Position numbers and translations under genes: made by a program. Shown in pieces: positions 36,601 through 49,400 of a DNA stretch of 64,000 nt. Numbering within the stretch: position 1 is the stretch's first letter; each line of letters begins with the position of its first letter. The notes under the pieces were generated by a model, which saw only the letters and a list, made by a program, of their open reading frames with translations, was not told the origin of the DNA and did no database searches. This stretch comes from Calamus simplicifolius. Its lineage: Eukaryota; Streptophyta; Magnoliopsida; Arecales; Arecaceae. The stretch lies in contig UESW01004237.1 in the NCBI GenBank assembly GCA_900491605.1, positions 1 to 64,000 on the forward strand. The letters run 5' to 3'.

Positions 36601-37700
36601 TATGCAACCTAATGCGATATGCTCCTACTTTCAATACTTGCTCACATAAACCGCTCCCAAGAATGACATACTTGGTGTCTGCTAGAATTTGGTAAAAATT
36701 CATAAAACTAACTCGATCTCACACTATATGTTTGTTATTATTATGTCTGAAATCCAATCAGAAAGTGAATCAGTAACTAATGCATGCGAATAAATATTAA
36801 GAGAGAGCTAATTGTGGACTATACCTTCTTGGTTCGGTGCAAATATGAGCAAAGTGTCCTTTTATCCCATAGCTGTAGCACTTGATCTTTGCTACATTTC
36901 TCTTACCTGCTGGTTGGCCTTTCCTCGGCTTCTCTACTTTCTTCTCCTTGAGTCCTTGTGCACTCCTATCATCTGCCTTATCCTTGTTTCTCTTCTTCGG
37001 CCTTGAAGACCTAGCCCGGGCCACATAGGTCGAGGAGTGGGAAGTTTCAATACATTATGCTTCCAACTCAAGGTGACGAGATAAGTCTTAATAGTCCCAT
37101 TATGAGTTATCAAGAACTTTAACTGGCTTCATCGAGAATCAGGCGGTGAACAAATCACTACAAGGACCTGCTGCTCGTTAGTAAGGTCGATCTCAGCGTT
37201 TTTCAAATCCTTGATCATGTTTTCCATTGCATGAAGGTGGTTAGACATCGAATAATTGGGATCCGATCTTTGGTATACTGCCAAAAAATTCAGGTTCAAG
37301 GTACGTAACCTCATCGCTGAGGTCTGCTCATACCTTATTTTGAACTGGTTCCATATAGTCTGGGTGGTTAGACAACTCTCAAAGGCTCCGATCAAATCAT
37401 TGTATATGCTGCTTAGCATAGTAAAGTACGTATAATGATCCTTCTTCACCTAGTTTTCATAAACTTCCTGATCAAGGCGGTGCTATGCAAAAGTGTCAGG
37501 TTTTGAGGGTGTTATACTGGATATCAGGATCTAAAACTTCTAATTCATTCAGCAGATGCTAGATCTTATTATGTCATATATTATAATTCTGTCCATTTAA
37601 CTTCTTACCTTTGTTGAGGTCAACCACTACAGACCGAAGGCTATCACTACATGCAGTCAAGTAAGTTTTAGACATCAGGTATATAATCGGTGTGTATTAG
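33640..37700 (-). mobile_element. Decayed Ty1/Copia element, copy B
   Basis: Minus-strand pieces, 5' to 3': gag capsid (37129-37449) and a gag zinc knuckle region (36797-37024, with CYSYGIKGHFAHIC, where the second Cys is Tyr). Then the GAG-pre-integrase and integrase start (36089-36412, LMWHARLDHMD and YSDIYKPLSVRARYD), the integrase end (35322-35591), reverse transcriptase (34667-34982, HQIDVKTMFLN; 34408-34602, MYVDDILIV) and an RNase H end with KHIDIRYHFI-like codons near 33780. Stops and indels are many. It is the same family as copy A at 8761-10760. Confidence 0.85.
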
Positions 37701-38289
37701 TATCAGAGAAAAATAATCATATTACATATGTTCCTATTCACAAATGAGGTAAAAAATTTTGTTAAGCTTATAATCATTACTCATTTAATAAGATAGAACA
37801 TAGACTCCAATACTTTTTTAGAGAACTCATCCTTATTGTCTACAAAACCAACACAGGTTGGAATAAATTCATATGCTACACCAAGCATATATTTTATGTC
37901 CACAAAAGATATAAAATTCAGCATACGCATTGCCTACGCATAAAACATAAATAAACATGCTTGCAAAAAAATATATAACAAATAACATAAATGCCTCTCA
38001 TGTACCAAGCATAAACAATTATGTCAGCAGAAACAACATGCAAAAATATGCATAAATCATATTTGTATATTAAATATAAATAATTATGCAATAAAAAATA
38101 TTCATAAAAAGAACACATATAGTGTTGCACCAATATTGTCCATGCACTAAGCATAAACCAATATGTTGTATCTACAAAACTCTTAATAAATTTTTTATAA
38201 TTTTTTTGTTTTTATATTTTTATATTTTTGTAATTTATTGATTTTCTAATAATTTTTAAAATAAAAAAACTAGAAAATAAAATTTAAAA
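37701..38289. other. Non-coding DNA shared with 10800-11400
   Basis: No coding frame is supported. It aligns with block A, including an A/T-rich TTTTATATTTTTATATTT stretch, just before the 77-base array. Confidence 0.5.
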
Positions 38290-38690
38290 CCCATTTGGTT
38301 TTGGCATGCCATGTTAGTAGGAATTATGTCACGTGGACTGCAACACAAGCAGTAATGTTAGCACATGTCAGTAATGTAGCCATATTAGTATGCAGTATGG
38401 ATTGTCATACAAGCTGCCACGTCAATAGGAGACCCAGCGCCATGTCAGCAATGTAGCCATGCTGGCATGATGCATGAATTGCTACATAAGCAACCACGTC
38501 AGTAGGGACCCAATGCCACATTAGCAATGTAGCCATGCCAGCATACCACGTGTACTGCCACATAATTTACCATGCCATATGGACTGCTGCACAAGTAGCC
38601 ACGTCAATAAGAACCCATCGCCACATTAACAATCTAGCCACATCAGCATGCCCATAAGCTGCCATATTCTTTATCTTTTCTTACATTTAT
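38290..38690. repeat. Imperfect tandem repeat of about 77 bases, block B
   Basis: Five or so units of the same type as 11400-11760 (GCCACGTCAATAGGAGACCC, CAGCAATGTAGCCATGC). Confidence 0.75.
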
Positions 38691-38699
38691 GTTATTATC

Positions 38700-39310
38700 T
38701 GATTACTATATTATTGCCATATATCAAGCCTCATTTAATATTCTTGAATGTATATATGTTCTAACATTTATTTCTTACTTAAATCAAATGAATTTTTTAA
38801 ATATAATATAAGATTTTTAAGAAAAATTACCGTATTGTTGTCCATTTAATGTTCTTAAATGTATACTTTTTTTTTCTATCTCAAAATATCTATCCAATAT
38901 ATTCAGATTTATTATATTATTAGCATCCCATTTGATATTCTTGAATGTATACTTTTTTTTCTTTTGTCTTCATATATTTATTTCTTAAGGCTTTATCTCC
39001 TAATATAATGCAATAAATCTAGATTTACTATATTATTGTCAGTCACATTTAATGCTCTTAAAAGAATGCATGCATGCATGTACACAAGCGCATATATATA
39101 TTATTTTGAGATATCTAAAACCTCATTTACACCTCTTAGGTTCCATTTAATGTTCTTAAAAGTATAATATTTTTTTTCTTTTAATATACTATAATAAATC
39201 TAAATTTATTATATTATTATCACGTATCAATCCCATTTAATATTTTTAAACATATATTTTTTACTAACATAACATAGTAGACTAGATAACAATTACAAAT
39301 TTTTATCATG
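38700..39310. repeat. Degenerate CATTTAATGTTCTTAAA array, block B
   Basis: Six units with cores near 38729, 38845, 38930, 39046, 39146 and 39233, in the same variant order as block A. The array stops at the CACTA-like element. Confidence 0.75.
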
Positions 39311-39429
39311 TGTTCACTATAATAAATTTAATTACAACAACTCTATTTTTTCGATGCTATAGGTGAGCATTGAGAATTTTTCATAGTCTGTCGTTGCTTG
39401 TTAAAAGCATCGGCAGTTCTTAAATTTAA

Positions 39430-39640
39430 CGACGCTTATAAGCGTCGGGATCGAACCCTAACCCTAACACCCCCCCCCCCATCTTTCGATCTCTCCCGAT
39501 ATTCTCTGCCTTGATCCTCCCCCTGCACCGATCTTTCCGCGCCTCGTCTCGCCTACTGTCCGTCTCGATCCGAAGGGACCTAGGGTTTCGATGGTCTTTC
39601 GTGATACTGAGATCTTTCGATCGAATGTGAGTTGCTTTTC
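39430..39640 (+). other. Gene-like GC-rich fragment inside the CACTA-like element
   Basis: A 200-base stretch with CGATCTCTCCCGATATTC, CCGCGCCTCGTCTCG, CCTAGGGTTTCGATGG then GTGAGTTGC is far GC-richer than its surroundings and looks like a gene 5' leader with a start and a donor site. It may be a captured gene fragment. It also holds a run of about 12 C near 39470. Confidence 0.35.
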
Positions 39641-40839
39641 ATTTTCCTTATCATAGTCTGTCTAACATCAAGAAACTCCTCATCGTGATCTTTTTTTTTT
39701 GATGCATTCCTTCACTCTCGGGTTGTGGCATCATGATCAGTTCGATTTCTATGCCTCAAAATTAGCAAGCTTCTTGCAATTAGTTATTTTTTAAAAAAAA
39801 ATTCTTCTACTCTTGATTATGGTTTGATTTGTAGTTCTTTTTGTCTTTGGGTCTTGAGTAGAATTTGAAAGGTTTTGCATTGGTAAATCTATAACCATCG
39901 AATTTTATGTTTTGGGTTCAGCTTGTAACAACCAATAGTCATCATCGTGATCTAACATCTATTTTTTTTAATATAACTTTTTTGGAACCACAATTTATGT
40001 TGCTTGGTGAAGGGTTGGCACAGATTGATAGTGATTAGTCATATGCTTTTGATCTACGAATTTTAGGGTCTTATAATTTTTTTAATCCATGCTTTGCTAT
40101 GCTCTTGAAAGACTGCTATAGTGAAGGCTTGGTGTCGTGTGTTCGGAATTTGTTCAACTTATGGTTAACCAAGAAGAACGTTTGCTATTTTAGTAAACTT
40201 GTTTTTAAGTTGATTTTGATCCGTTCAAGCCTTAGTCAGCAAGATTTATTTTCATATTGTAAAAATTTATTTGAAGGATCATGATAATGTTCTTGGAGTA
40301 GCTCCATCCTTTACATTGCAACCTTTCAAATTGTTTGAAGTATCTCTTGCAAGTACTCCAAAAGAAATCATACTAATTCTGAATCTGGTAGCAGGTGCCC
40401 CTAATTATTGAAATCACTGACCATGTATTGTTGAAATCATTACCCTGGTTGTTCTTATGCTATGGACTGCAATAAAATAGACAGATGCTCTATGCCAATA
40501 CATTCAGGACCATATATTAACAGATTATCAGAGGATAATGGATGCTATACTAAAACCTGATACAAAAGTTGGAAGCCTGATGCTTGGATGACAAATAATT
40601 ATAACAAAACTGGTTTAAATTATGAATTTTGTATTAGATTTTGCTGGCTCTTACCAAACTTTGGTGGTGGTGATAGTGATGGAGTCTCCTTAACCTTAAT
40701 CCTGCGTGGTGGCCGATGGAGTCTCCACAAATGAAACCCTAATCTAGAATAAAACTACAGTGGAATAGCGAGGGTTTCGTTTAAGAAAAAAAAGAAAGAA
40801 GCAAATTAGGAGAAGGAAAAAAGATAAATTTTTAGTTTT

Positions 40840-41270
40840 ATATTAGACTACGTCTTAATTAAAAACGTAGTCTTTTTACATTATACAATAATGTAAGACT
40901 ACGTCTTAATTACAAACATAGTCTTTTTATATTATAAAATAATATAAGACTACGTCTTAATTAAAAACGTAATATTTTTATATTATTAAATAATATAAGA
41001 CTACATCTTATTTAAAAACATAGTCTTTTTATTTAATCAAATAACATAAGACTACGTCTTATTTAAAAATGTAGTCTTTTTATATTATCAGATAACATAA
41101 GACTACGTCTTATTTAAAAATGTAGTCTTTTTATATTATCGGATAACATAAGACTATGTCTTATTTAAAAACCTAGTCTTTTTATATTATCAGATATATA
41201 ACATAAGACTACGTCTTATTTAAAAACATAGTCTTTTAATTTATGAAACCGTAATCTAAAATATTAGACT
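40840..41270. repeat. Tandem hairpin array, about 60-base unit, about seven to eight copies
   Basis: Each unit reads AAGACTACGTCTTA-TTAAAAA-CGTAGTCTTTTT then an AT spacer TATTATCAGATAACAT. The two GACTACGT/ACGTAGTC halves can pair, so each unit is a potential hairpin. Units begin near 40847, 40893, 40948, 41008, 41048, 41099, 41149 and 41206. Confidence 0.88.
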
Positions 41271-41338
41271 ACATTTTTTTGTGAAAAATGTAGTCTTTTT
41301 TCTAAAACCTATTGTAGTCTATTTAACTTTTTGTAGTA

Positions 41339-44300
41339 GTACGTAGGCTTGTAGATGTATGATGCGAGGCTTTAAATGGATTGTTGTTCTTTGTGTTTAG
41401 CACAATGAACATAGCTTTCTGAGAGTATGGCATGGTGTTGAAAGCCGAATTGTGTTAGTGCCCTTCGGACATTGCTTTTAATGATAGCCAAATATGATTT
41501 AATGAATATCGCCACAAAGGTCTTAAATCGTAGAGCTCTCATTCTCTTTTGAGCTAGAGATGAATTGGTTAGGGAATTGGAGGAGAAGTTATGGCTTTAG
41601 TGTTGGAATTCAGTTGTGCAGCAAAAGATCGAATTTTAGAATTTTTAAACCTTGAAACTCTAGTCAACCATAACCCTAGACTCAGAACCTCTTGATTATA
41701 TAAACTAACAAAGCAATATATTAGGATATTAAAAAATACCTGTAATGCTAATATATATCCTTTATTCCATTAGGCACATAAGTGTATATCCTTCAGAAGT
41801 GATCCACATATATAGGAACTGGATCAAGGAAGCACTCATACTTGTTATTTGCTTAATTTGAAACTCCTTTTGGAAGCTTTTCTTCTTTTGGCAATCTTGC
41901 TTTCTTGATAGGAGCTTTACCCTCTTAAAGCGTATTTCAAGACCTTTTTCAAAACTTCTTTTACTATCCTATTATCCTTTTTAACTCTCTTCTTAAGCCC
42001 TAATCTTAAAATGGTGGACTTGTCTTAAAACAATAGAATTGTCCTAGCAAAGGAAGGAAGATAAACGCTCGAATAATTTTTTTTTGATGGTCTTTGCTTT
42101 AATCATTGAAACCTTTAAATGGTTAGAGAGGAGGTGCAAAAAGCATTCTTTCTCAACCCTTAATCTGATATTTAACATACCAGATAAGACCTTTCAAGCA
42201 AAAGGAATATCTATGCAGAAAGATGCTTTATGAAACATACAGTGTTTCACAACTCTTTGAAAAAAAGTAGCATTTTTTCAATCTTTTCACTTGGCTTAGG
42301 ATCTGATCAAAGCATGCACCCTTATGGAATCTATGCCAAAAAATCATTCATTTGACTAATCAAAACCAATTCAAATGGGCATGAAGGAAAGAGGATAAGG
42401 GATAAGCTTTATCAGCAAAAAGGTAATTCAATTGCAAAGGACTTGGTCCTTCTATGCCCTTAAATTGTGCGTACGCTAACATGGCACCCAAAGTCTCAAG
42501 CCCTTGGGACTCTTCGTTCTAGGCATGGATAAGGGCTAGAAAATCAAGATAAACATCAATACGGCTACCTCACGTAAGGCTCAACCCAATTTAAGCTCTA
42601 CTCAAATTAGTTTGCCCAAATAGCAAGTATTTAAACTTAAATCAACTATGTTACGAGTTAGACTAGCAAATATATGCCAGTATGTTAATTAGCTAGTAAA
42701 TTAGGATCCTATCACCCTAATAAAAAATATAATTAACTTTCTTGACTAGTTCTTTAGCATGTGTGACCCTTTGGGCTCAACATCTAGCTAGCAGTATGTC
42801 TAGGTTCATATTGATATATTTTGATTAAAAATCAGCTAATCGAATTATATTAAATCAAGCTAACCTTAGTTGCCAATTTGAATCATCTTTCAAATTAACT
42901 TATGAATTCAATCAATTTAATTCATGAAAACTAACAAGACATGATTGATATCTAATAACGTATCATGCCTACTTAGAAGATGAGGAATTTAGTTGAAATT
43001 ATCAAAATAAGTTATCATGCAATTCAATTCTTTGATTTTTCTTTATTCCGAATAAGCAATGGGTGTGAAAAATCATCAAACTCTGACACTTTATTCATTT
43101 GAATCTCAAATCACCAATGAAGACTTGACCGATGAAAGATTAGAAATCATTTCTAATATCATCATGCTTTGATCAAAGACTTTTTGAGTTATCATTTGAT
43201 GATATTACATATGATAAATTTTACTCTTATTAAAAGTGATTAATTCCTTATTGACCTACTTACAACTTTCATACACGATTCATCATATTTATAAGCACCC
43301 CGTATATGATTAGGTCATGAATGAGTATGAACCAAAACATATATTCACGTATACAAGATTCCATAGTGATATAAGGTCTAAAGATCATTTGCATAACTCT
43401 CACTAAAAGAATCATCCTTTGATAAGTAAGACTTCCATAAGATGTTCCCATTGCAGATCAATTCAGTGAACTCATACCTTAATGAGCATCCATATATATT
43501 CTTGTATTAGTGTCCCTACACAAGTGGTCGATCATGTGATCAACCACTCTCTCCATCGAGCATGCGCATAGAATATGCTAGTCTTTTTGAAAACATCAAC
43601 CCCTCTACTCGATGATTCTTTGACTAGGAATATTTTAGATTAAGGTTTATAAAATCTTAGGTCTCACTGTTATGAACTTTATCATAACCCTAAATTTATT
43701 GCCCTAATTTATAGGATTTATCATAATCTTAAAATAAAAAGATATAAGACACAACATATGATGAATCAAAATGCTTTTTGTTAATATACTATCATTCATG
43801 AGTTGAAAGAACTTTACAAAAAAGCCCTTGTTATATAAGAAATATGATTAGCTTTCAGAGCACTATTCTTTCATTTAGAAGTTGGCAAGTCCTATAAATT
43901 TTAGATAGTTATATAAGACTGAAAAAATTAAATAATATTTTATGAATAATTTTTTGATAAGATCCTATGTTATTACAATTAATATCAAATTTGGTCCATA
44001 AGTATGTGAATTAGAGAACACAATAAATAATTCTTTTATTGAATTATTAAAAATTATTATTTTGTAAAAGGGTATCATGATATTCTATGTAGATTCCCTC
44101 TACGCACCTAGAAATATCGTCAACGTCTCCTCAATCCTATGTTTTGAGGGCTCACTTTGTTGGCAAGAGGCTTAATTTTGAGATACATGAAAGGGAGATC
44201 CAATCCAATGATGCAATTTGTATAGTGATAAATTAAACCCCAATAGCCTCTTTAGATTCTCTCAATATGCCTAAAAATATCTTCAATCTTCTTATTATTC

Positions 44301-45160
44301 GAAATCAATTAATATATATACGAAAGAGGGATCCTATACAATGATGAAAATAGTGTGCTAAAAACTTGCTAGTAGCCTTAGTAAGTTTGAGTGCTGGGAG
44401 GCAAAGGGCTCGACTGCTTCATCTATCCTTGTGATTGGATGTACGTAGTGTGAGGGGTGCCCGTGTTCAGCATCATTGCAGTACCTAGACTAATGAGTAA
44501 CACAGGCATTTTTACCTTATTTCACTGGAGCCAGCAATTTACGTGGCATCTATTCGACATGGTAGGCGTCCAATTAAAGCAAAGCGACAGAATGATTCTT
44601 GTATTCTTTTTTAACATCATGTTCTCCTATACTAATAAGAAGAGGAAGAATGTCTGTGTTAGTAAGAATGAGATCCATTCTTTCAATTCAATTGTTGGAG
44701 ATGGATTGAGGCCATATGAGCTTAATTATTCGAATATATACGATAAGAAATTTTACTCCCCCACCTCTTTTTCCTCCTTGTATTTGTATGTATTTTCTCA
44801 TCACAATGGAAGGTCTAAAAGATCTCGGTGAGCTATTAGATCTCTTTGATGTTTCAATTACTCACTGTCTTCATTGCTATATATATATCAGTTATTTTAT
44901 CACAATTTTCTTTCCCTCTCTTTTATTTGCTGTTTTTATGCCCAACCAATCTGGGACACTTAGATGGCAGTTGTCTTGCCTACATCTAGACCCAACTTTT
45001 GCTTCCATTCTTTTTCCTTCATATATATATATTGCATCTATCTATTCTTTCAATCCATTCTGCATTAATTCCCTTCATCTCTCCATCATTTAATTTATGG
45101 CTCTTTCTGTAGCAAAGTTTTACAAGCTCAGGCAATTAACTAATGATGGAGATGACTGTT
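41339..45160. other. Non-coding DNA, probably eroded non-coding LTR element
   Basis: No coding frame with a recognisable domain is present. The segment from about 41602 (TGTTGGAATTCAG) through about 43900 has the look of plant LARD-type elements (ATGTTCCCATTGCAGATCAA, GTGGTCGATCATGTGATCAA, CATCGAGCATGCGCATAG), but I cannot pair two LTRs or find target duplications. 44450-45100 has two open frames with no recognisable features. From about 45180 sequence shared with 13710-13920 begins. Confidence 0.35.
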
Positions 45161-45381
45161 ACTGCCATCTAACTATACCACTTTTCAGTGCATTTAGGAG
45201 AAAAAATCTGGCTGCATTACGATTCCAAGACATGCAACGGCACTTATCTTGCCTACATCATATAATATAGCCAACTTTTGTTTCAAATATTTTTTAAATT
45301 CCTTGCGTTCCCTCCATCACGCAATCATTTATTGACTAGTTTTCTTATCATCATTTAGAGCTAAGGGCACCAGATTTCAGA

Positions 45382-45711
45382 CTAACACCCATTAGGACCA
45401 AACCCAATCACCTTCTTTGAGACATCATAGACTACATTGAACTTCCTCTGTTGCGTATTCCCTATGATGCTCAGATAACTCGCATCACCATTTCCGGCGA
45501 ACGTAAGGCAAGTCTGCGACGCGCTTACCGCATAGAGAATCCCAGAAGGATCCAAGTTGATGATGGTGATCCCAGTCCCACTGCCAAACTGCAACGCCAC
45601 TGTCGGTGGGCTCACCTTGTCAACCCCGGTGAAGTCATAGCATGTGTCCAGTATCGAGACCGCCGGCGCTGACTTGTACCCCGACATCGCTTTCCGGAAC
45701 GCCGACCGGAG
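45382..45711 (-). pseudogene. Aspartic protease copy C, C-terminal part of exon 2 (cut off by Copia insertion)
   Basis: The frame is intact from the insertion point (CTCCG|) to the TAG at 45382: SAFRKAM, VSILDTCYDF, PPTVALQFGSG, SIIGNTQQRKFNVVYD, GFGPNGC. This TAXi-C half keeps what copy A has lost. It reads straight on from the frame at 51023-51941, so exon 2 was open before the Copia landed. If the gene is transcribed now it would run into the antisense of the Copia LTR. Confidence 0.93.
45707..45711. repeat. Target site duplication CGGAG, left
   Basis: CGGAG precedes the LTR at 45712 and recurs at 51023-51027. Copy A has the empty site ACCGGAGGGCGG. Confidence 0.97.
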
Positions 45712-46347
45712 TGTTGGGTGCTCCCTCCACGTGGGGAGGGAACCGACCCATGATAACAAACTGCATCATAGTTTGTTACGGAGCCCATGATAACAAACTC
45801 CATCACAGTTTGTTACGGAGTTGTTTTCAAAAAGGGATAACAAATCCGGAAATAAAGGAGGGGGAGAGAGATCCGTATGAAAAAGATACGAGAGAAGAAA
45901 AATCCCAGATTAGGGTGAGAGAGCTGTGTGCGGCCTGAGAGAGATCCAGAGAAGCCCAGGCTTGGGAAAATCCTGTGCAACCTCAGGAAGTCGATACGGA
46001 CGAGTCTGAGAGCAGATTTGGGGGCACGGAAGAGCAACCACACGTTGGTGAGATCCTTCTTGTACCCACATCAACTATTATTTTAAGTTTGAAGTGTTTC
46101 CTAATTTTTGGGTAAAAAGAAATTAGGAGAAAAGTTGTAATCTTTTATTAAGATTAGTGAAGTGCTCTCGGAATTTGCCCCGTGGTTTTTCCCTTTCACA
46201 TTGGAAGGGTTTTTCACGTAAATTTGGTGTTTTTGTGTGGTGTTTATTTTTATTCCGCATATTCTGTGATTATGGTAGATCGGTATATTTTTCTGTGATT
46301 GTGCACGCATATTTGTTTCGAGGGTGATCGAGGGTGTATTCCCAACA
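45712..46347 (+). repeat. 5' LTR of Tnt1-like element
   Basis: TGTTGGGTGCTCCC to TATTCCCAACA. It includes a near duplication CCCATGATAACAAACT.CATCA/TAGTTTGTTACGGAG twice at 45747-45820. Confidence 0.96.
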
Positions 46348-46351
46348 ACAG

Positions 46352-46363
46352 TGGTATCAGAGC
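46352..46363 (+). other. Primer binding site for initiator tRNA-Met, Tnt1-like element
   Basis: TGGTATCAGAGC, four bases after the 5' LTR. Confidence 0.95.
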
Positions 46364-46404
46364 AAGGTTGCAAGCCCAGAACAAATTATTTGAGCGTGCC
46401 ACAG

Positions 46405-49400
46405 ATGGATTCTACCACTAATACTAGCAGGATGATTAGTCTCAATGGCAGTAATTGGTTGATTTGGAAACCAAAGATGATGGATCTCTTGTATTGCAAA
46501 GATTTAGCCAAGCCAATTGAGAAGATGGGAAAGAAGCCAGAAAAATATGATGATGAAGATTGGGCTACTATGGATAGAAAAGCAATCAGTGTCATCAGGC
46601 AATGGGTGGATGACACAGTATTCCATCATATTTCAAATGAAACCTCAGCCTATGAACTATGGAAGAAGTTAGAAGGGTTGTATGAGAGGAAAACTGCCGA
46701 AAATAAAGCATACTTAATCAGAAAGCTTGTAAATCTGAAGTACAAGCCGGGAAAATCAATTGCAGAGCACCTAAATGAGATGAAGAGCATTGTGAACCAG
46801 CTGGCCACAATGAAGATGCTTATGGAAGATGAACTTCAGGCACTCCTGTTGTTGAGTTCTCTACCTGATAGTTGGGAGACACTGGTGGTGTCATTGAGTA
46901 ACTCCGCCCCTGATGGAGTTATCACCATGAGTCAGGCTACTAGCAGCTTGCTCAATGAGGAGGAAAGAAGGAAGGGAACTGGAGAGTCTCAAACACAGAC
47001 AGATGTACTTGTCATAGAGGGCAGAGGGAGACAGTTTACTAGAAAAGAAAACAACAGAGGCAGAAGCAAATCCAGACCAAGGAAGGAAATCGAATGCTAC
47101 CATTGTCATAAGAAAGGACACTACAAAAGTGAATGTAGACTGCTAAAGAAGAAGAACAATGAAGGCGGTAAGGCAGAAGATAAGAAAGATAGAGAGGTAG
47201 CAGCAGTTGCCTCAGGAGAAGACATCATTCTATTTACAGAATGTGTTGATCAGTGCTTAGCCACCACATCAAATCAGGTTGATTGGGTGGTGGATACTGG
47301 AGCTTCTTATCATGCCACACCCAGGAGAGAGTTCTTCACATCCTACAGGATAGGTGATCTTGGTGTGATCCGAATGGGAAACAATGGTGTTTCCAAAATA
47401 TGTGGGATAGGAGAAGTAGTGGTCCAGACCCGTGAAGGCAGCAGATTGATACTCAAAGAGGTCAGACATGTTCCAGATCTCAGGATGAATCTCATCTCAG
47501 CAGGCAAGCTAGATGAAGAGGGATATGTTAGCCAGTTTGGGGGAGATCAATGGAAGTTAATCAAAGGTGCTATGGTGATTACCAAAGGACAGAGATCATG
47601 CACATTATACAAGTTGCTGTCCAGTTTGGTTAGGGGAGAGGTATGCGCAGCAGAGCATGATACTGCAGATTTGTGGCACAAGAGATTAGGCCATATTGGC
47701 GGAAAGGGATTGCAAACTCTCGTCAGGGCAGGGGTCTTACCAGAGATACAGGACAGAGTTCTCAGTGATTGTACCCACTGTGTGGTGGGTAAGCAGCACA
47801 GGGTGACATTTCAGAGTAGCTCCAAGAAGAAGACTGGCCTTTTGGAGCAAGTGTACTCAGATGTGTGTGGACCCATGAGGGAGAAGACCTTAGGAGGAGC
47901 CTCATATTTCGTCACATTTATAGATGATGCTTCCAGAAAGGTGTGGGTTTTTGTTTTAAAGTCCAAGGACCAGGTGGCAGCAGTTTTTGAGTTTTTTACA
48001 GGCTTGTGGAGAGGCAGACAGGAAAGAAGTTGAGATGCATTCGTACAGACAATGGGGGAGAGTACATAGGAGTCTTTCACCAGTACTGCAGAGCACAAGG
48101 CATCAGACATGAGCAAACAGTGCCAAAGACTCCACAGGAGAATGGAGTAGCTGAGAGAATGAATAGGACAATAGTGGAGAGAGTCAGGTGCATGCTCTCC
48201 CAGTCCAAGTTGCCCAAGAGCTTTTGGGGGGAGGCAGTCCAGACAGCATGTTATTTGATAAATAGATCTCCCTCATCAGCTCTAGATGGAGAGGTGCCAG
48301 AGAAGGTGTGGACAGGCAAGAATGTCAGATATGATTATCTAAGGATTTTTGGCTGCAGGGCATTTGTGCATGTGCCTAAGGATGAGAGGACAAAGTTAGA
48401 TGACAAGACAAGACAATGTATCTTTCTAGGGTTTGGTGATGAGCAGTTTGGCTATAAGCTGTGGGACCCAGTTGATAGGAAGGTAGTCAGGAGCAGAGAT
48501 GTCATATTCTATGAGGATCAAACCATAGAAGACATCAAGAGGGCAGAGCATCAGTCTGAGTCAGATATGTATGGCCCAGTAGATATAGAGCCTGTCAGTC
48601 CTCCAGCAGTTCATGCAGATGAGCCAGAGAAACAGCCAGTACAGGGTGCAGATGAGCAGCAGCCTACACCTATTGAGGATACAGATCAGGAGATTCAGAT
48701 CCCTGAGGAGGAGCTACCGACAGAGGTGAGGAGATCCACGAGAGCAAGGCAACCATCTAGTCGGTATTCAGTGCATGAATATATCATGTTGACAGATGCA
48801 GATGAGCCAGAGTCATATGAGGCGGCCCATGTCAGTGAGCAGCGGGAGCAGTGGCAGAGAGCTATGTAGGAGGAGATGGACTCTCTTCTGCATAATCATA
48901 CATATGACTTGGTAGCTAGGCCCAAGGGGAGAAAGGTACTCAGAAACAAGTGGGTCTACAAGGTAAAGGCAGAAGAGAAAAGCTCACAGCCTAGATATAA
49001 AGCACGACTAGTTGTGAAGGGCTTTGCACAAAAGAAGGGAGTTGATTTCGATGAGATATTTTCTCCAGTAGTGAAGATGACCTCAATCAGGACGGTGTTA
49101 GGATTGGCAGCTAGCATGAACATGGAGGTAGAGCAGTTGGATGTGAAGACAGCATTCTTGCACGGTGACCTAGAGGAAGAGGTCTATATGGAGCAGCCTG
49201 AAGGTTTCAAGGTGAAAGGCAAGGAGCACATGGTGTGCAGACTCAGAAAGAGTCTGTATGGTCTCAAGCAGGCACCCCGGCAGTGGTACAGGAAGTTTGA
49301 GGCTTTCATGGTACAGGTTGGTTATAAAAGAACAACCACAGATCATTGTGTCTTCATTAGAAGGTTCCCTGGAGGTGATTTTATCATCCTTCTCTTATAT

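Larger units (their letters stand above)
39315..41338. mobile_element. Non-autonomous CACTA-like DNA transposon with hairpin array
   Basis: The left end CACTATAATAAATT and the right end (inverse of AACTTTTTGTAGTA) form an imperfect CACTA-type terminal inverted repeat. The right end has TAGTA where TAGTG is expected. Flanking trinucleotides GTT and GTA match at two of three. It interrupts the block B array. No transposase is present. The interior holds gene-like sequence near 39430-39640 and a subterminal hairpin array at 40840-41270. Confidence 0.6.

Noticed and set aside
39438..39482. Telomere-like CCCTAACCCTAAC followed by a C run
   Set aside because: Only two six-base units; the plant telomere unit is CCCTAAA. 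It looks like a coincidental gene-leader sequence with a homopolymer.
40840..41270. CRISPR-like regular repeats
   Set aside because: The repeats are imperfect hairpins inside a plant DNA transposon with AT spacers that are themselves repeated, and no cas genes are present.
44457..45093. Two overlapping open frames of about 125 codons
   Set aside because: Composition is that of AT-rich intergenic DNA with runs of TATA; no domain recognised.
45812..46043. 76-codon minus-strand frame repeated at 50488-50718
   Set aside because: It lies in the LTRs of the Tnt1-like element and is simply LTR sequence read backwards.
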